A stretch of DNA of 64,000 bases from Shewanella sp. VB17. GTDB lineage: Bacteria; Pseudomonadota; Gammaproteobacteria; Enterobacterales; Shewanellaceae. The notes beneath the pieces are model-generated. The model did not search any database and was not told the DNA's origin. It saw nothing but the letters and a program-made list of their open reading frames with translations. The position numbers were made by a program, and so were the translations under genes. How positions within the stretch are numbered: the first letter of the stretch is position 1; every line of letters starts with the position of its first letter. This document shows positions 38,857 through 49,080 of this stretch, one piece after another. The DNA lies in NCBI RefSeq assembly GCF_013248905.1, contig NZ_JABRVS010000001.1, forward strand, positions 1,426,001 to 1,490,000. The letters run 5' to 3'.

Positions 38857-39948
38857 ATGGGTTTTAAATGTGGCATCGTAGGCTTGCCAAACGTAGGTAA
38901 ATCAACCTTATTCAATGCATTAACTAAAGCAGGTATTGAAGCCTCTAACTTTCCTTTTTGTACTATTGAGCCAAATACCGGCGTCGTACCTGTGCCGGAT
39001 GTTCGTTTAGATGAATTAGCCAAAATTGTTAATCCTGAGCGTATATTAGCCACGACAATGGAGTTTGTCGATATTGCAGGTCTCGTTGCTGGCGCTTCTA
39101 AAGGCGAAGGACTCGGTAATAAATTTTTAGCTAATATCCGCGAAACAGATGCGATTGGTCATGTGGTTCGTTGTTTTAATGATGACAATATTGTTCATGT
39201 AGCGAATAAAGTTTCACCTGCTGATGACATTGAAGTGATTAACACAGAATTAGCATTAGCAGATCTCGATTCTTGCGAGCGTGCTATTATGCGTCAAGCC
39301 AAACGAGCTAAAGGTGGTGATTCAGAGGCTAAATTCGAAGTTACAGTGCTTGAAAAGATGCGTCCAGAGCTTGACCAAGGCAATATGTTGCGTTCAATGG
39401 ACCTCAGTAAAGAAGAATTGGCTGCAGTAGCCTACTTAAACTTTTTGACACTTAAACCGACGATGTATATTGCTAATGTTGCTGAAGATGGTTTTGAAAA
39501 TAACCCTCATTTAGATATTGTTCGTGATATTGCTTTGAAAGAAAATGCAGTCGTTGTTGCTGTTTGTGCTGCGATAGAGTCCGAACTTGCAGAAATGGAA
39601 GTTGAAGAGCGTGAAGAGTTTATGGCCGACCTTGGTCTAGAAGAACCCGGTTTAGATCGCGTGATCCGTGCGGGTTATGACTTATTAACTTTGCAAACAT
39701 ACTTTACCGCTGGTGTTAAAGAAGTACGGGCGTGGACTGTTCCAGTCGGAGCAACAGGACCTCAAGCAGCAGGTGTTATTCATACTGATTTCGAACGTGG
39801 TTTTATTCGTGCACAAGTAATGGCCTATGATGATTTTATTACCTATCAAGGTGAGGCTGGTGCAAAAGAGGCTGGTAAACTAAGAGTTGAAGGAAAAAGT
39901 TATATCGTTAAAGATGGAGATGTGATGCATTTCCTCTTTAATGTATAA
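38857..39948 (+). CDS. ychF: Redox-regulated ATPase YchF (OLA1-type)
   Basis: 363 residues, the Escherichia coli length. P-loop [15 protein letters not shown] at the N terminus, G3 region DIAGLV, and a C-terminal TGS domain (about 278-361). Family members prefer ATP over GTP and bind ribosomes. ATG 38857 begins the conserved [12 protein letters not shown]; an upstream start at 38836 would add seven residues. Confidence 0.96.
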   Translation: MGFKCGIVGLPNVGKSTLFNALTKAGIEASNFPFCTIEPNTGVVPVPDVRLDELAKIVNPERILATTMEFVDIAGLVAGASKGEGLGNKFLANIRETDAIGHVVRCFNDDNIVHVANKVSPADDIEVINTELALADLDSCERAIMRQAKRAKGGDSEAKFEVTVLEKMRPELDQGNMLRSMDLSKEELAAVAYLNFLTLKPTMYIANVAEDGFENNPHLDIVRDIALKENAVVVAVCAAIESELAEMEVEEREEFMADLGLEEPGLDRVIRAGYDLLTLQTYFTAGVKEVRAWTVPVGATGPQAAGVIHTDFERGFIRAQVMAYDDFITYQGEAGAKEAGKLRVEGKSYIVKDGDVMHFLFNV

Positions 39949-40149
39949 TATTATCGTGTAATTAGTTTTGCTATCTGCGTTCAAGACGGCTTAATGAGTG
40001 ATTGAGTCGTTTGTTATGTTTAGTTTTTAACTAATGTTAATATTTATTGAATACAGAGATTGGAAGGGCGTTAAATTGAGTATCTAGCCATCATTTTGGT
40101 GAAGTTATAGCCGAACGATTGTGAACATTAAGAATAGCGAAAAAAGCTA

Positions 40150-40178
40150 TTGACCTCGATGAGCTGAATAAGCATAAT
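40150..40178 (+). promoter_or_regulatory. Promoter of the tRNA-Met/Leu/Gln array
   Basis: TTGACC (40150-40155), a 17-base spacer and CATAAT (40173-40178), followed by ACGCCCCG. A strong core plus GC-rich discriminator suits a stable-RNA promoter under stringent control. It lies 38 bases before the first tRNA. Confidence 0.78.
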
Positions 40179-40215
40179 ACGCCCCGTTCCTCAACAAGAG
40201 AGGAAAAGAAACAAT

Positions 40216-40292
40216 GGCAATATAGCTCAGCTGGTTAGAGCACAGCATTCATAATGCTGGGGTCGCAGGTTCAAGTCCCGCTATTGCTACCA
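40216..40292 (+). tRNA. tRNA-Met (CAT), elongator type, copy 1
   Basis: A 77-base cloverleaf GGCAATA...TATTGCT with ACCA end, anticodon loop TTCATAA and a 5-base variable loop. The paired 1-72 acceptor end shows it is not the initiator. Identical to the copy at 40620. Confidence 0.93.
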
Positions 40293-40401
40293 TCTTACTC
40301 TAAGATATAAAACAAGAGTTACAGTAATATTTTATATTGATGTCTGATATCAAATTTTTGTTACTGTCATCTAAATCAAGATGTAAATTATGATAATCAG
40401 T

Positions 40402-40486
<85 letters not shown>

Positions 40487-40528
40487 TTATTAAAACAATA
40501 TGCTTAGCATATTGTTGAAAAGTTAGAT

Positions 40529-40603
40529 TGGGATATCGCCAAGCGGTAAGGCACCGGGTTTTGATCTCGGCATTCCCAGGTTCAAATCCTGGTATCCCAG
40601 CCA
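40529..40603 (+). tRNA. tRNA-Gln (TTG), copy 1
   Basis: A 75-base cloverleaf TGGGATA...TATCCCA with GCCA end and anticodon loop TTTTGAT. T-loop TTCAAAT; this is the first of two sequence types in the array. Confidence 0.95.
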
Positions 40604-40619
40604 TTTTAAAACGTTATTT

Positions 40620-40696
40620 GGCAATATAGCTCAGCTGGTTAGAGCACAGCATTCATAATGCTGGGGTCGCAGGTTCAAGTCCCGCTATTGCTACCA
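40620..40696 (+). tRNA. tRNA-Met (CAT), elongator type, copy 2
   Basis: Same 77-base sequence as copy 1. It starts a second Met-Leu-Gln set, now with decayed 80-bp units between Met and Leu. Confidence 0.93.
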
Positions 40697-40722
40697 TCTT
40701 CTCTAGATATAAAACAGAGCAA

Positions 40723-40848
40723 TGCAGTTTTTGTTGTGTTGATGTTAGACACGTCAGATTACTAACTGACATCTATATCAAGATGTAAATTATGATATTC
40801 AGTGTGTGAGTGGTGGTGTTGATGTTAGACACGCAAGATTGCTAACTG
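40723..40848 (+). repeat. Two degenerate 80-bp tRNA-Leu-derived units
   Basis: Two units with an 80-base period and leading into the intact tRNA-Leu at 40884 in the same register. Each has GTGGTGTTGATGTTAGACACG..AGATT.CTAACTG-like sequence in place of the 5' half of tRNA-Leu, followed by the same leader CATCTATATCAAGATGTAAA. They lack the anticodon loop and the whole 3' half, so they cannot make tRNA. Confidence 0.7.
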
Positions 40849-40883
40849 TCATCTATATCAAGATGTAAATTATGATATTTAAT

Positions 40884-40968
<85 letters not shown>

Positions 40969-41009
40969 TTTTAAAACAAGATGCCTAGTGTCTTGTTGAC
41001 AAGTTAGAT

Positions 41010-41084
41010 TGGGATATCGCCAAGCGGTAAGGCACCGGGTTTTGATCTCGGCATTCCCAGGTTCAAATCCTGGTATCCCAGCCA
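41010..41084 (+). tRNA. tRNA-Gln (TTG), copy 2
   Basis: Same as the copy at 40529 (T-loop TTCAAAT, GGCATTCC before the T-arm). 41 bases behind tRNA-Leu copy 2. Confidence 0.95.
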
Positions 41085-41223
41085 TTTTTTATCTTGATGT
41101 TTAAATAACATTGCCTTGTATTTATAGCAATATAGGCAATATTTAAATTTGAGTGAAATCTGTCTATGCAGCTAAAATTTAAATCAAGCTCTAAATTGTT
41201 TGGAAATGTAGAATAGATACAAT

Positions 41224-41308
<85 letters not shown>

Positions 41309-41349
41309 TTTTAAAACAAGATGCCTAGTGTCTTGTTGACAAGTTAGAT

Positions 41350-41424
41350 TGGGATATCGCCAAGCGGTAAGGCACCGGGTTTTGATCTCGGCATCCCCAG
41401 GTTCGAATCCTGGTATCCCAGCCA
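41350..41424 (+). tRNA. tRNA-Gln (TTG), copy 3
   Basis: Second sequence type: GGCATCCC before the T-arm and T-loop TTCGAAT in place of TTCAAAT. Same anticodon and acceptor stem. Confidence 0.95.
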
Positions 41425-41464
41425 TTTTTACGTTAACGTTAGATATACAATATCTTATACGTTT

Positions 41465-41640
41465 CATCTATATCAAGATGTAAATTATTATATTCAGTGT
41501 GAGTGGTGGTGTTGATGTTAGATACGCCAGATTGCTAACTGTCATCTATATTAAGATGTAAATTATGATATTCAGTGTGTGAGTGGTGGTGTTGATGTTA
41601 GACACGCCAGATTACTAACTGTCATCTATATCAAGATGTA
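41465..41640 (+). repeat. Two further degenerate 80-bp tRNA-Leu-derived units
   Basis: Two units with GAGTGGTGGT at 41501 and 41581, and the intact tRNA-Leu has the same segment at 41661, so the 80-base period holds exactly. Same composition as the pair at 40723. Confidence 0.7.
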
Positions 41641-41656
41641 AATTATGATATTTAAT

Positions 41657-41741
<85 letters not shown>

Positions 41742-41782
41742 TAATTAAAACAATGTGCAGGTATGTTGTTGACAAGTTAAAT

Positions 41783-41857
41783 TGGGATATCGCCAAGCGG
41801 TAAGGCACCGGGTTTTGATCTCGGCATCCCCAGGTTCGAATCCTGGTATCCCAGCCA
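41783..41857 (+). tRNA. tRNA-Gln (TTG), copy 4
   Basis: Second sequence type, as at 41350. Last tRNA of the array; the terminator follows directly. Confidence 0.95.
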
Positions 41858-41862
41858 AATAT

Positions 41863-41890
41863 AAAAAACCCGTCTTTTGACGGGTTTTTT
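41863..41890 (+). terminator. Terminator of the tRNA array
   Basis: AAAAAACCCGTC and its complement around a TTTT loop, ending in a run of six T, 6 bases after the last tRNA. Confidence 0.92.
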
Positions 41891-42003
41891 ATTGGATTGA
41901 ATTTAATAAGTTAAAATAATCCGACTTCCCTATAGAAGATTAGATAGGATAGAGAGTTTAATGCTATTGTTAATAATGTATAAAAAAAATGTATTTTAGA
42001 CAT

Positions 42004-42032
42004 AAAAAAACGCACTCATGAGTGCGTTTTTT
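42004..42032 (-). terminator. Terminator of prs
   Basis: CGCACTCATGAGTGCG is a perfect 16-bp palindrome flanked by A6 and T6 runs, so it can work on both strands. It lies 22 bases beyond the prs stop. Confidence 0.9.
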
Positions 42033-42053
42033 ATTGGTATTCAGTCATAAAGC

Positions 42054-43001
42054 TTAGTGTTTGAACATAGCGGATATGGATTCTTCGTTGCTGACGCGAC
42101 GAATAGCTTCAGCCATTAAGGTCGACATTGTTAACTGAGTAACTTTATCAAGTGCCTGAATTTCTTTACTTAGAGGAATAGTGTCTGTCACTATCACTTC
42201 ATCGATCACAGATTCGGCAATGTTCTTAGCTGCATTACCAGAAAATACAGGGTGTGTCGCATAAGCAAATACTCGGTTTGCCCCATGTTCTTTTAATGCT
42301 TCAGCCGCTTTACACAATGTGCCACCAGTATCGATCATATCATCAACGATAATACAGTCACGTCCTTGTACATCACCAATAATATGCATAACCTGTGCAA
42401 CATTCGCTTGAGGACGGCGTTTATCGATAATAGCGAGATCTGAATCATCAAGCAGTTTAGCGACAGCACGTGCGCGAACAACACCGCCAATATCTGGAGA
42501 TACGACAACAGGATTTTCAAGTTTCTTATCTAACATATCTTCAAGTAGCACAGGGCTACCAAATACGTTATCAACAGGTACATCGAAGAACCCTTGGATT
42601 TGCTCAGCGTGAAGATCACAGGTAAGTACGCGGTCAACTCCTACGCTAGAGAGAAAGTCTGCTACAACCTTAGCTGTAATAGGCACACGGGCGCTTCTAA
42701 CGCGACGATCTTGACGAGCGTAGCCGAAATAAGGGATAACGGCTGTAATACGTCCAGCAGAAGCACGACGAAGTGCATCAACCATTACGATAAGTTCCAT
42801 TAGGTTATCGTTAGTCGGTGCACAAGTAGATTGAATGATGAAGACATCCGCACCACGTACATTCTCGTTTATCTGGACACTGATTTCACCATCACTGAAA
42901 ACGCCAACATCTGCGTCTCCTAGTTTACAAAATAGACGGTCAGCTATTTTCTTAGCGAGATTTGGTGTTGCGTTACCAGCAAAAAGTTTAATGTCAGGCA
43001 C
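42054..43001 (-). CDS. prs: Ribose-phosphate pyrophosphokinase
   Basis: 315 residues, as in Escherichia coli, if the GTG at 43001 is the start. TGAGG stands 8 bases before that GTG, and the protein then begins [15 protein letters not shown] like its homologues. An ATG at 43028 would add nine residues and has no ribosome site. Conserved features include the ATP loop and the PRPP-binding segment [13 protein letters not shown]. It makes PRPP from ribose-5-phosphate and ATP for nucleotide, histidine and tryptophan synthesis. It follows ispE on the same strand, as lolB-ispE-prs in Escherichia coli. Confidence 0.96.
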   Translation of the reverse strand: MPDIKLFAGNATPNLAKKIADRLFCKLGDADVGVFSDGEISVQINENVRGADVFIIQSTCAPTNDNLMELIVMVDALRRASAGRITAVIPYFGYARQDRRVRSARVPITAKVVADFLSSVGVDRVLTCDLHAEQIQGFFDVPVDNVFGSPVLLEDMLDKKLENPVVVSPDIGGVVRARAVAKLLDDSDLAIIDKRRPQANVAQVMHIIGDVQGRDCIIVDDMIDTGGTLCKAAEALKEHGANRVFAYATHPVFSGNAAKNIAESVIDEVIVTDTIPLSKEIQALDKVTQLTMSTLMAEAIRRVSNEESISAMFKH

Positions 43002-43067
43002 TGTATCAACCTCAGGCGTATGCTTCATTTAATGGCTGGGACATATAGACTGCCCCAGAAGTGTCCT

Positions 43068-43922
43068 TTAAAGCTGCGCTAAACGCAGCTCTAAAGGTGA
43101 TATGTTTGTCCCTTTAGTAACAAAGCCCGCCATGCTGTTTGGCAATTTAGCCAAGGCATCTAGTGCTTGTTGCTGAAGCTCGAATTCCCCGAAAACACAA
43201 GCACCTGTTCCCGTCATTCTAGACGGCGCATATTCTATCAGCCAGTCCAATGCTTTGGCAACTTGAGGGTATCTTTTTACGACAAGTTCTTGGCAGTCAT
43301 TTTGCCATTTACTACTCATTAATGTATTGAGATCCAATTTAGGAGTATTACGCGGCAGATCAGGATCTTGAAATATCGAAGCTGTAGAGACATGGACATC
43401 GGGTGTCAAAATTAGATACCAATATTCTTGTGGTGAAACGGGAGTAAACTCTTCCCCTACACCTTCTGCAAAAGCGGATAAACCTTTAACAAAAACAGGG
43501 ACATCAGCACCAAGTTTTAATCCTATTTGAGCCAGTTCTTCTCGGCTTAATTGCGTTTTCCATAATGCATTTAAGGCAACTAAACAGGTAGCAGCATCTG
43601 ATGAACCTCCGCCTATTCCTCCCCCCATTGGAAGGCATTTATTAAGCCATATTTCAGCACCTTTTTGTGTTCCTGATGTTTCTTTGAGCAATTTTGCGGC
43701 ACGCAGAATTAAGTTATCTGTATCGGCGACAACATCATTAATATGTGAATGGAGCGTTAATGTTGAGTTCTCTGTGATTTTAAAATCCAATACATCGCCA
43801 TATTCAACAAATTGAAACAGAGTTTGAAGTTCGTGATAGCCGTCTTCACGCCTATGATTGACGTGTAAAAAAAGGTTTAATTTAGCAGGTGCAGGCCAGC
43901 CGAGTGATATGTCATTGCTCAT
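43068..43922 (-). CDS. ispE: 4-diphosphocytidyl-2-C-methyl-D-erythritol kinase
   Basis: 284 residues (283 in Escherichia coli). It is a GHMP kinase: [25 protein letters not shown] at the N terminus, the ATP loop [17 protein letters not shown] near residue 98, and a third motif with [11 protein letters not shown]. It phosphorylates CDP-methylerythritol in the MEP isoprenoid pathway. Its ATG overlaps the lolB stop by four bases. Confidence 0.96.
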   Translation of the reverse strand: MSNDISLGWPAPAKLNLFLHVNHRREDGYHELQTLFQFVEYGDVLDFKITENSTLTLHSHINDVVADTDNLILRAAKLLKETSGTQKGAEIWLNKCLPMGGGIGGGSSDAATCLVALNALWKTQLSREELAQIGLKLGADVPVFVKGLSAFAEGVGEEFTPVSPQEYWYLILTPDVHVSTASIFQDPDLPRNTPKLDLNTLMSSKWQNDCQELVVKRYPQVAKALDWLIEYAPSRMTGTGACVFGEFELQQQALDALAKLPNSMAGFVTKGTNISPLELRLAQL

Positions 43923-44566
43923 TTAGAGATCTTCTGGTTATATGCAGGTGCTGCCTTGGCCGCTAGCGCTTGCCAATGGTTGATCTGTATCTTAAGTTTA
44001 AGCTGGCTTTTTGTCAGTTGTAATAATTTTGGTAATTGGGCGCCACTTTGTTTTTGCCAACTTTTGAATGTGACTTGCCATGGCGGTGAATCACTTAAAG
44101 AAAGGAGTACGTTGGGTCTTAATTGTTCATCTTGGCTGATGATTTTATCATTGTTATCCGCTTGGCCGGTTATCCATAGAGGCAAAGAATCGACTGGAAT
44201 AGACCAACCAGTGATTTCAGTTAGCAACTTTTGGGCATCGTTATGCTCATAGACCTTACCATCAACCTCTAATTTTGCTATACCTTGTCTTGTCGTTAAA
44301 GACAGCACCGTGGTACCCAACATGGTGGTGAGTTTTAATTCATTGCTGTCTGGTGTATGTAGCCAATAGAGATTAGCACTTACTTTGCTATCGGGAGTGT
44401 TAACGGCAAGTTTACCTTGCATTTCCCAAGATGGTGCTTGTGATACATGATTAACCTGTATGGGAATGAGGTTATCGGGGATTTTTGTCGCACAAGCTGA
44501 AAGTAAAGATGCGCACAATATGATCCCGAAAAGCTTGATTTTTGTGAAGTAGCTCAAATTATTCAT
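43919..44566 (-). CDS. lolB: Outer-membrane lipoprotein receptor LolB
   Basis: 215 residues. A lipoprotein signal ends LLSACATK (lipobox with Cys25). The mature domain has the LolB beta-barrel features [12 protein letters not shown] near residue 45 and [11 protein letters not shown] with the exposed leucine loop after it. It takes lipoproteins from LolA and inserts them in the outer membrane. It is first in lolB-ispE-prs and divergent from hemA. Confidence 0.93.
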   Translation of the reverse strand: MNNLSYFTKIKLFGIILCASLLSACATKIPDNLIPIQVNHVSQAPSWEMQGKLAVNTPDSKVSANLYWLHTPDSNELKLTTMLGTTVLSLTTRQGIAKLEVDGKVYEHNDAQKLLTEITGWSIPVDSLPLWITGQADNNDKIISQDEQLRPNVLLSLSDSPPWQVTFKSWQKQSGAQLPKLLQLTKSQLKLKIQINHWQALAAKAAPAYNQKISK

Positions 44567-44831
44567 CTATTGCTGCTAGTAGATAGTTTCCTATGATACG
44601 AGGGCCTGATGAGATTACAATCTAAATCAATAAATTTACTCAATTCCTTGCTGTATCAAGTTTATGAGTCTTTTTGTAAAAGCTTTTATCGCCGTTTAAA
44701 GGGGTCTTAATTGTAAAAATGGATAAGAATTGAGATTATTATTCGGTTTTGTTACGCATATTCTGTTTTTAGTGAGTTCAATTCAGTAGAATGGATCATA
44801 AATGAGATGCCTAGAGACTAAAACGAGTCAA

Positions 44832-46082
44832 ATGAGCCTTGTAGCAATTGGTATTAATCATAAAACAGCCACGATTGATTTACGTGAAAAGGTTGCTTTT
44901 TCTCCTGATGAAATTCATGAAGCAATGAAGAGTCTGGCGAAATGCACCAGGACTGGTGAAGCTGTGATCATATCAACCTGTAACCGTACAGAACTTTATA
45001 CCAACACTGGTGATGAGGCTGAGGTTATTCGTTGGTTTGAAAACTACCACCAACTTACCCATGAACAAGTTGAGCCCTATTTATATAAGTTCGAGGGGCA
45101 GACGGCTGTAAAGCATTTAATGCGCGTCTCTTCAGGGTTGGATTCATTGATTCTAGGTGAACCTCAAATCTTAGGGCAAGTAAAACAGTCTTTTGTTAAA
45201 GCGAAAGAAGCTGGCTCTATTGCCATTACTATTGACCGTTTGTTCCAAAATACGTTTTCGGTTGCCAAAAAAGTGCGCACAGAAACAGAGATTGGTGCTG
45301 CTGCTGTGTCGGTTGCGTTTGCTGCTGTGAGTATGGCAAAGCATATTTTTTCATCAATCACCTCAACAAAAGTGTTGCTGATTGGTGCGGGAGAAACGAT
45401 TGAGTTAGTTGCCAGACATCTAAAAGATAATGGTGTTGCTAGTATGGTGGTGGCAAATAGAACCCTTTCACGAGCTGAAAGCATGTGTCAGGAGTTTGCT
45501 GCCAAGGCGATTAAACTGGAACAGATACCAGATTATCTCGCTCAGGCCGATATCGTGATATCATCCACCGCGAGCCCTTTGCCTATTATAGGAAAAGGGA
45601 TGGTAGAAAAAGCGCTTAAGCAGCGTCGTCATCGACCTATGTTGTTAGTAGATATAGCCGTTCCTCGAGATATTGAAGCTGAAGTTGCTGATCTTGATGA
45701 TGCTTTTCTCTATACCGTTGATGACCTGCAAAGCATTATTGAACAGAATATGGCCTCACGAAGAGAGGCTGCCGAGCAAGCTGAGATCATTGTTGAAGAT
45801 GAATCACATCTTTTTATGGAGTGGCTGCAATCGCTAGAGTCGGTTGATAGCATTCGTGAATACCGTACCCAAAGTATGGCGATAAGAGATGAGCTAGTTG
45901 AGCGTGCGATTAATAAGTTAGCTCAGGGAGGAGACAGTGAGCAACTATTACTCGAACTGGCCAACAAGCTAACCAATAAATTGATCCATGCGCCAACTCA
46001 AGCCTTAACAGCAGCAAGTCGTCAAGGTGACTTGAATAGCATTGGTCAGCTCAGAAGCGCGCTCGGACTAGATAAAAATTAA
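44832..46082 (+). CDS. hemA: Glutamyl-tRNA reductase
   Basis: 416 residues (418 in Escherichia coli). The catalytic cysteine is in [11 protein letters not shown] near residue 50, the NADPH domain starts near 175 ([17 protein letters not shown]), and a dimerisation helix bundle ends the protein. It reduces Glu-tRNA to glutamate-1-semialdehyde, the first step of tetrapyrrole synthesis. ATG 44832 begins the conserved [13 protein letters not shown]; the upstream ATG at 44802 would add ten unrelated residues. It starts the operon hemA-prfA-prmC. Confidence 0.96.
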   Translation: MSLVAIGINHKTATIDLREKVAFSPDEIHEAMKSLAKCTRTGEAVIISTCNRTELYTNTGDEAEVIRWFENYHQLTHEQVEPYLYKFEGQTAVKHLMRVSSGLDSLILGEPQILGQVKQSFVKAKEAGSIAITIDRLFQNTFSVAKKVRTETEIGAAAVSVAFAAVSMAKHIFSSITSTKVLLIGAGETIELVARHLKDNGVASMVVANRTLSRAESMCQEFAAKAIKLEQIPDYLAQADIVISSTASPLPIIGKGMVEKALKQRRHRPMLLVDIAVPRDIEAEVADLDDAFLYTVDDLQSIIEQNMASRREAAEQAEIIVEDESHLFMEWLQSLESVDSIREYRTQSMAIRDELVERAINKLAQGGDSEQLLLELANKLTNKLIHAPTQALTAASRQGDLNSIGQLRSALGLDKN

Positions 46083-46094
46083 GGTTACGTTTTA

Positions 46095-47180
46095 ATGAAG
46101 GATAGTGTGATTCGCAAGCTTGAAGGCTTGCTTGAGCGTAATGAAGAAGTGTTAGCTTTGCTTAGCGATGCGAGTGTTATCGCCGATCAAGAACGTTTTC
46201 GTGCGTTGTCTAAAGAGTATTCTCAGCTTGAAGATGTAGTGAAACACTTTACCGCCTTTCAATTGGCAATGGATGATCTCGCCGCGGCGAAAGAAATGCT
46301 CAATGATGATGATCCAGAGCTAAAGGAAATGGCTCAGGATGAGATGAAAGAAGCAAAGTCGGTACTAGAGAGGCTAGAAGATGAGCTTCAAATTTTACTC
46401 CTTCCTCAAGATCCTAATGATAATAATAATGCATTCATTGAGATCCGTGCCGGTGCCGGTGGTGATGAGGCGGCTATTTTTGCCGGTGATCTTTTCCGCA
46501 TGTATAGCCGTTATTGTGAGTCTAGTCGCTGGCAATTAGAAGTGATGAGTGCCAATGAAAGCGAACAAGGAGGTTTTAAAGAAGTCATTGTTAAAGTGTC
46601 TGGTGAAGGGGTTTACGGTAAGCTTAAATTTGAATCTGGTGGGCATAGGGTACAACGTGTACCAGAGACTGAATCTCAAGGTCGAGTTCATACTTCAGCA
46701 TGCACTGTTGCCGTACTGCCTGAAGTGCCTGAAGCGGATGCGATTGAAATAAACAGTGGCGATTTAAAAGTCGACACTTTTCGAGCATCGGGAGCGGGGG
46801 GACAACACGTCAACAAAACGGACTCCGCTATTCGTATTACCCATATACCATCAGGTATTGTCGTCGAATGCCAAGATCAACGTTCTCAGCATAAAAACCG
46901 GGCCCAAGCCATGAGCGTGCTATCAGCACGTATTCAAGCCGTTGAAGATGAAAAGCGTCGTAGTTCAGAAGAAAGCACTCGCCGTAATCTCGTAGGCAGT
47001 GGTGATCGCTCTGAGCGTATTCGTACATATAACTTTCCTCAAGGCCGTGTAAGTGATCACAGAATCAATCTAACTCTGTACCGTTTAAACGAAGTAATGG
47101 AAGGTGAGTTAAACGTGATTATCGAGCCGCTAATGCTAGAGAATCAAGCTGATATGTTAGCGGCGTTAGCTGAAGATTAA
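46095..47180 (+). CDS. prfA: Peptide chain release factor 1
   Basis: 361 residues (360 in Escherichia coli). The GGQ loop [13 protein letters not shown] is near residue 234 and the stop-codon recognition domain lies before it, with [14 protein letters not shown] between them. It reads UAA and UAG. It is 12 bases behind hemA and in front of prmC, which methylates the GGQ glutamine. Confidence 0.97.
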   Translation: MKDSVIRKLEGLLERNEEVLALLSDASVIADQERFRALSKEYSQLEDVVKHFTAFQLAMDDLAAAKEMLNDDDPELKEMAQDEMKEAKSVLERLEDELQILLLPQDPNDNNNAFIEIRAGAGGDEAAIFAGDLFRMYSRYCESSRWQLEVMSANESEQGGFKEVIVKVSGEGVYGKLKFESGGHRVQRVPETESQGRVHTSACTVAVLPEVPEADAIEINSGDLKVDTFRASGAGGQHVNKTDSAIRITHIPSGIVVECQDQRSQHKNRAQAMSVLSARIQAVEDEKRRSSEESTRRNLVGSGDRSERIRTYNFPQGRVSDHRINLTLYRLNEVMEGELNVIIEPLMLENQADMLAALAED

Positions 47181-47240
47181 TCTGAGAGGGTTAATTACTT
47201 AATCAGCTTTTTAAACAGGCTTTTACATTAAGGACATCAT

Positions 47241-48083
47241 TTGTACCAGACACTATCTGAGGCCCTAGCGTGGGCCTCACCTCAATTGCTTGATGTTTCT
47301 GATACACCTAAGCTTGATGCTGAGGTGATGTTGCTGCATATCATACATAAACAACGGGGTTATCTTTATACTTGGCCTGATGAGCGTTTAACATCGGAAC
47401 AAATAGACGATTACACCAAGATGGTCGCCAGACGTTTGCTCGGTACACCAATAGCCCATATTGTTGGTGAGCGTGAGTTTTGGTCACTGTCTTTTATGGT
47501 TAATCCGACGACATTGATCCCTCGGCCTGATACCGAGATTTTAGTTGAAACAGCGTTAAATCTACCTTTAGCTGAAACCGCTAAGGTATTAGATTTAGGC
47601 ACGGGAACGGGTGCTATTGCCCTGTCTTTGGCGTACGAAAAGCCTTTATGGCAGATAACCGCTGTTGATAACATTATTGAAGCGGTTGCATTGGCTAAAG
47701 CGAATAGAGCACATCTGAAACAGCCACAAGTTGATATTATTCAAAGTGATTGGTTTGATTCAATTAGCTATTACGATTTTAGTCTTATAGTGTCTAATCC
47801 TCCTTATATTGATGAAGCGGATGCACATCTCGAAGAAGGTGACGTGAGATTTGAGCCTCACAGTGCTTTGACTGCATCTGAGCATGGATTTTCTGATTTA
47901 TATCATATAGCCAGTTGTGCTCGTGATTATTTGACGCCAGGGGGCTATTTATTGCTAGAGCATGGTTTTGCACAAGCAATACAAGTAAGAGATAAGATGA
48001 TTGAGCTAGGCTATAAAAATGTCGCCACAGTGCGAGATTTTGGTAGTAATGACCGTTGCACACTGGGTCGTTGGCCAAGATAG
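47241..48083 (+). CDS. prmC: Release factor glutamine methyltransferase PrmC
   Basis: 280 residues. Start is TTG 47241, with AAGGAC 7 bases before it. SAM site VLDLGTGTGAIALSLA near residue 115 and the substrate motif NPPY in IVSNPPYIDEAD near 184. It methylates the GGQ glutamine of RF1 and RF2, and its gene follows prfA in the usual arrangement. Confidence 0.95.
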   Translation: MYQTLSEALAWASPQLLDVSDTPKLDAEVMLLHIIHKQRGYLYTWPDERLTSEQIDDYTKMVARRLLGTPIAHIVGEREFWSLSFMVNPTTLIPRPDTEILVETALNLPLAETAKVLDLGTGTGAIALSLAYEKPLWQITAVDNIIEAVALAKANRAHLKQPQVDIIQSDWFDSISYYDFSLIVSNPPYIDEADAHLEEGDVRFEPHSALTASEHGFSDLYHIASCARDYLTPGGYLLLEHGFAQAIQVRDKMIELGYKNVATVRDFGSNDRCTLGRWPR

Positions 48084-48108
48084 TTTTTTAACGCATTCGT
48101 TTAACAAT

Positions 48109-48145
48109 AACGCCATGGATATTTTCATTCTCATGGCGTTTTTAT
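48109..48145 (+). terminator. Terminator of hemA-prfA-prmC
   Basis: AACGCCATG and CATGGCGTT form a 9-bp stem with a 14-base loop, followed by TTTTTAT. Confidence 0.85.
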
Positions 48146-48160
48146 GAACAAGGAAGTGGT

Positions 48161-48451
48161 ATGATTAAAAAAGTAGGCAATCGAAAAGGTGCCATTGTCG
48201 GATCTGTTGATCTTAGTGGGATCCGTATCTTAAAGGGAGTTGAGATACTGAAATTGTATCAATTTAACACTCATACTGCTAAACACTATTTTTGTTCAAA
48301 CTGTGGTATTTACACCCATCACCAACGTCGTTCAAATCCTACAGAATACGGCTACAATATTGCTTGTCTTGAGGGGGTTAATCCCTTTGATTTAGAAGAC
48401 GTGGTGACAAATGACGGTGTTAATCATCCTTCAGATAGATCTGTTTTATGA
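48161..48451 (+). CDS. Truncated GFA-family protein
   Basis: 96 residues matching the central and C-terminal part of a GFA protein: RKGAIVG, then YQFNTHTAKHYFCSNCGIYTHHQ and NIACLEGVNP. The N-terminal segment with the first zinc cysteines (the CHCG and CxxC parts) is missing, and the start MIKKVGN replaces it. GGAAG stands 7 bases before ATG, so it could be translated. With half its metal ligands gone it is probably a non-functional remnant. It lies right behind the prmC terminator. Confidence 0.6.
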   Translation: MIKKVGNRKGAIVGSVDLSGIRILKGVEILKLYQFNTHTAKHYFCSNCGIYTHHQRRSNPTEYGYNIACLEGVNPFDLEDVVTNDGVNHPSDRSVL

Positions 48452-48609
48452 TTAATTGCACTCATTGTATTAAATGTAAGGTCAATGCAGAGACTTTTAA
48501 ACTTTTTTAATTCAAAGCGTTATTTACTCAATGCATCTTCAAATACACTTGGATGTTGTGCTTTAGTGCTATAAAATCGATAACATAATCGTTATTATGG
48601 GCAGTAAAT

Positions 48610-49017
48610 ATGGATATTAAAATTGTACTCAACGGTCACATTGATGAATCTGAAGTGATTGAGTTATACCGAGCCAATGAATGGTCATCAGCTGATAAAG
48701 CAGAGTGGCTAATTCCAGCGCTGCGAAACTCTCATACACTTGTTACAGCAAGACTTTCAGGAAAATTGGTTGGTGTGGGCAATGCTATCTCTGATGGCTA
48801 TCTGGTGGTGTATTATCCTCATATGTTGGTTCATCCCTCAAATCATGGTCATGGCATCGGCCGTAAAATGATGCAGGCGATGCAATCGGTATACAGTGGT
48901 TTTCACCAACAAATGCTAACTGCTGATGGTGAATCTATCGATTTTTATAAAGCGCTAGGCTTTGAGCGTGCGGGTAACACAGTGCCTATGTGGGTATACG
49001 CAGGGACAGAACATTAA
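48610..49017 (+). CDS. GNAT-family N-acetyltransferase
   Basis: 135 residues with the GNAT fold. Acetyl-CoA loop segment VHPSNHGHGIGRKMMQAM (motif A) is near residue 78, followed by the C-terminal FYKALGFERAGN. The substrate is unknown. Upstream are about 155 AT-rich bases. It is not clearly in an operon. Confidence 0.85.
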   Translation: MDIKIVLNGHIDESEVIELYRANEWSSADKAEWLIPALRNSHTLVTARLSGKLVGVGNAISDGYLVVYYPHMLVHPSNHGHGIGRKMMQAMQSVYSGFHQQMLTADGESIDFYKALGFERAGNTVPMWVYAGTEH

Positions 49018-49080
49018 TCGATAGTCAATTCAGTATAGGCTGTTGCATCGCCACTGTCTCATCAGTAAAGAGTTGTATCA

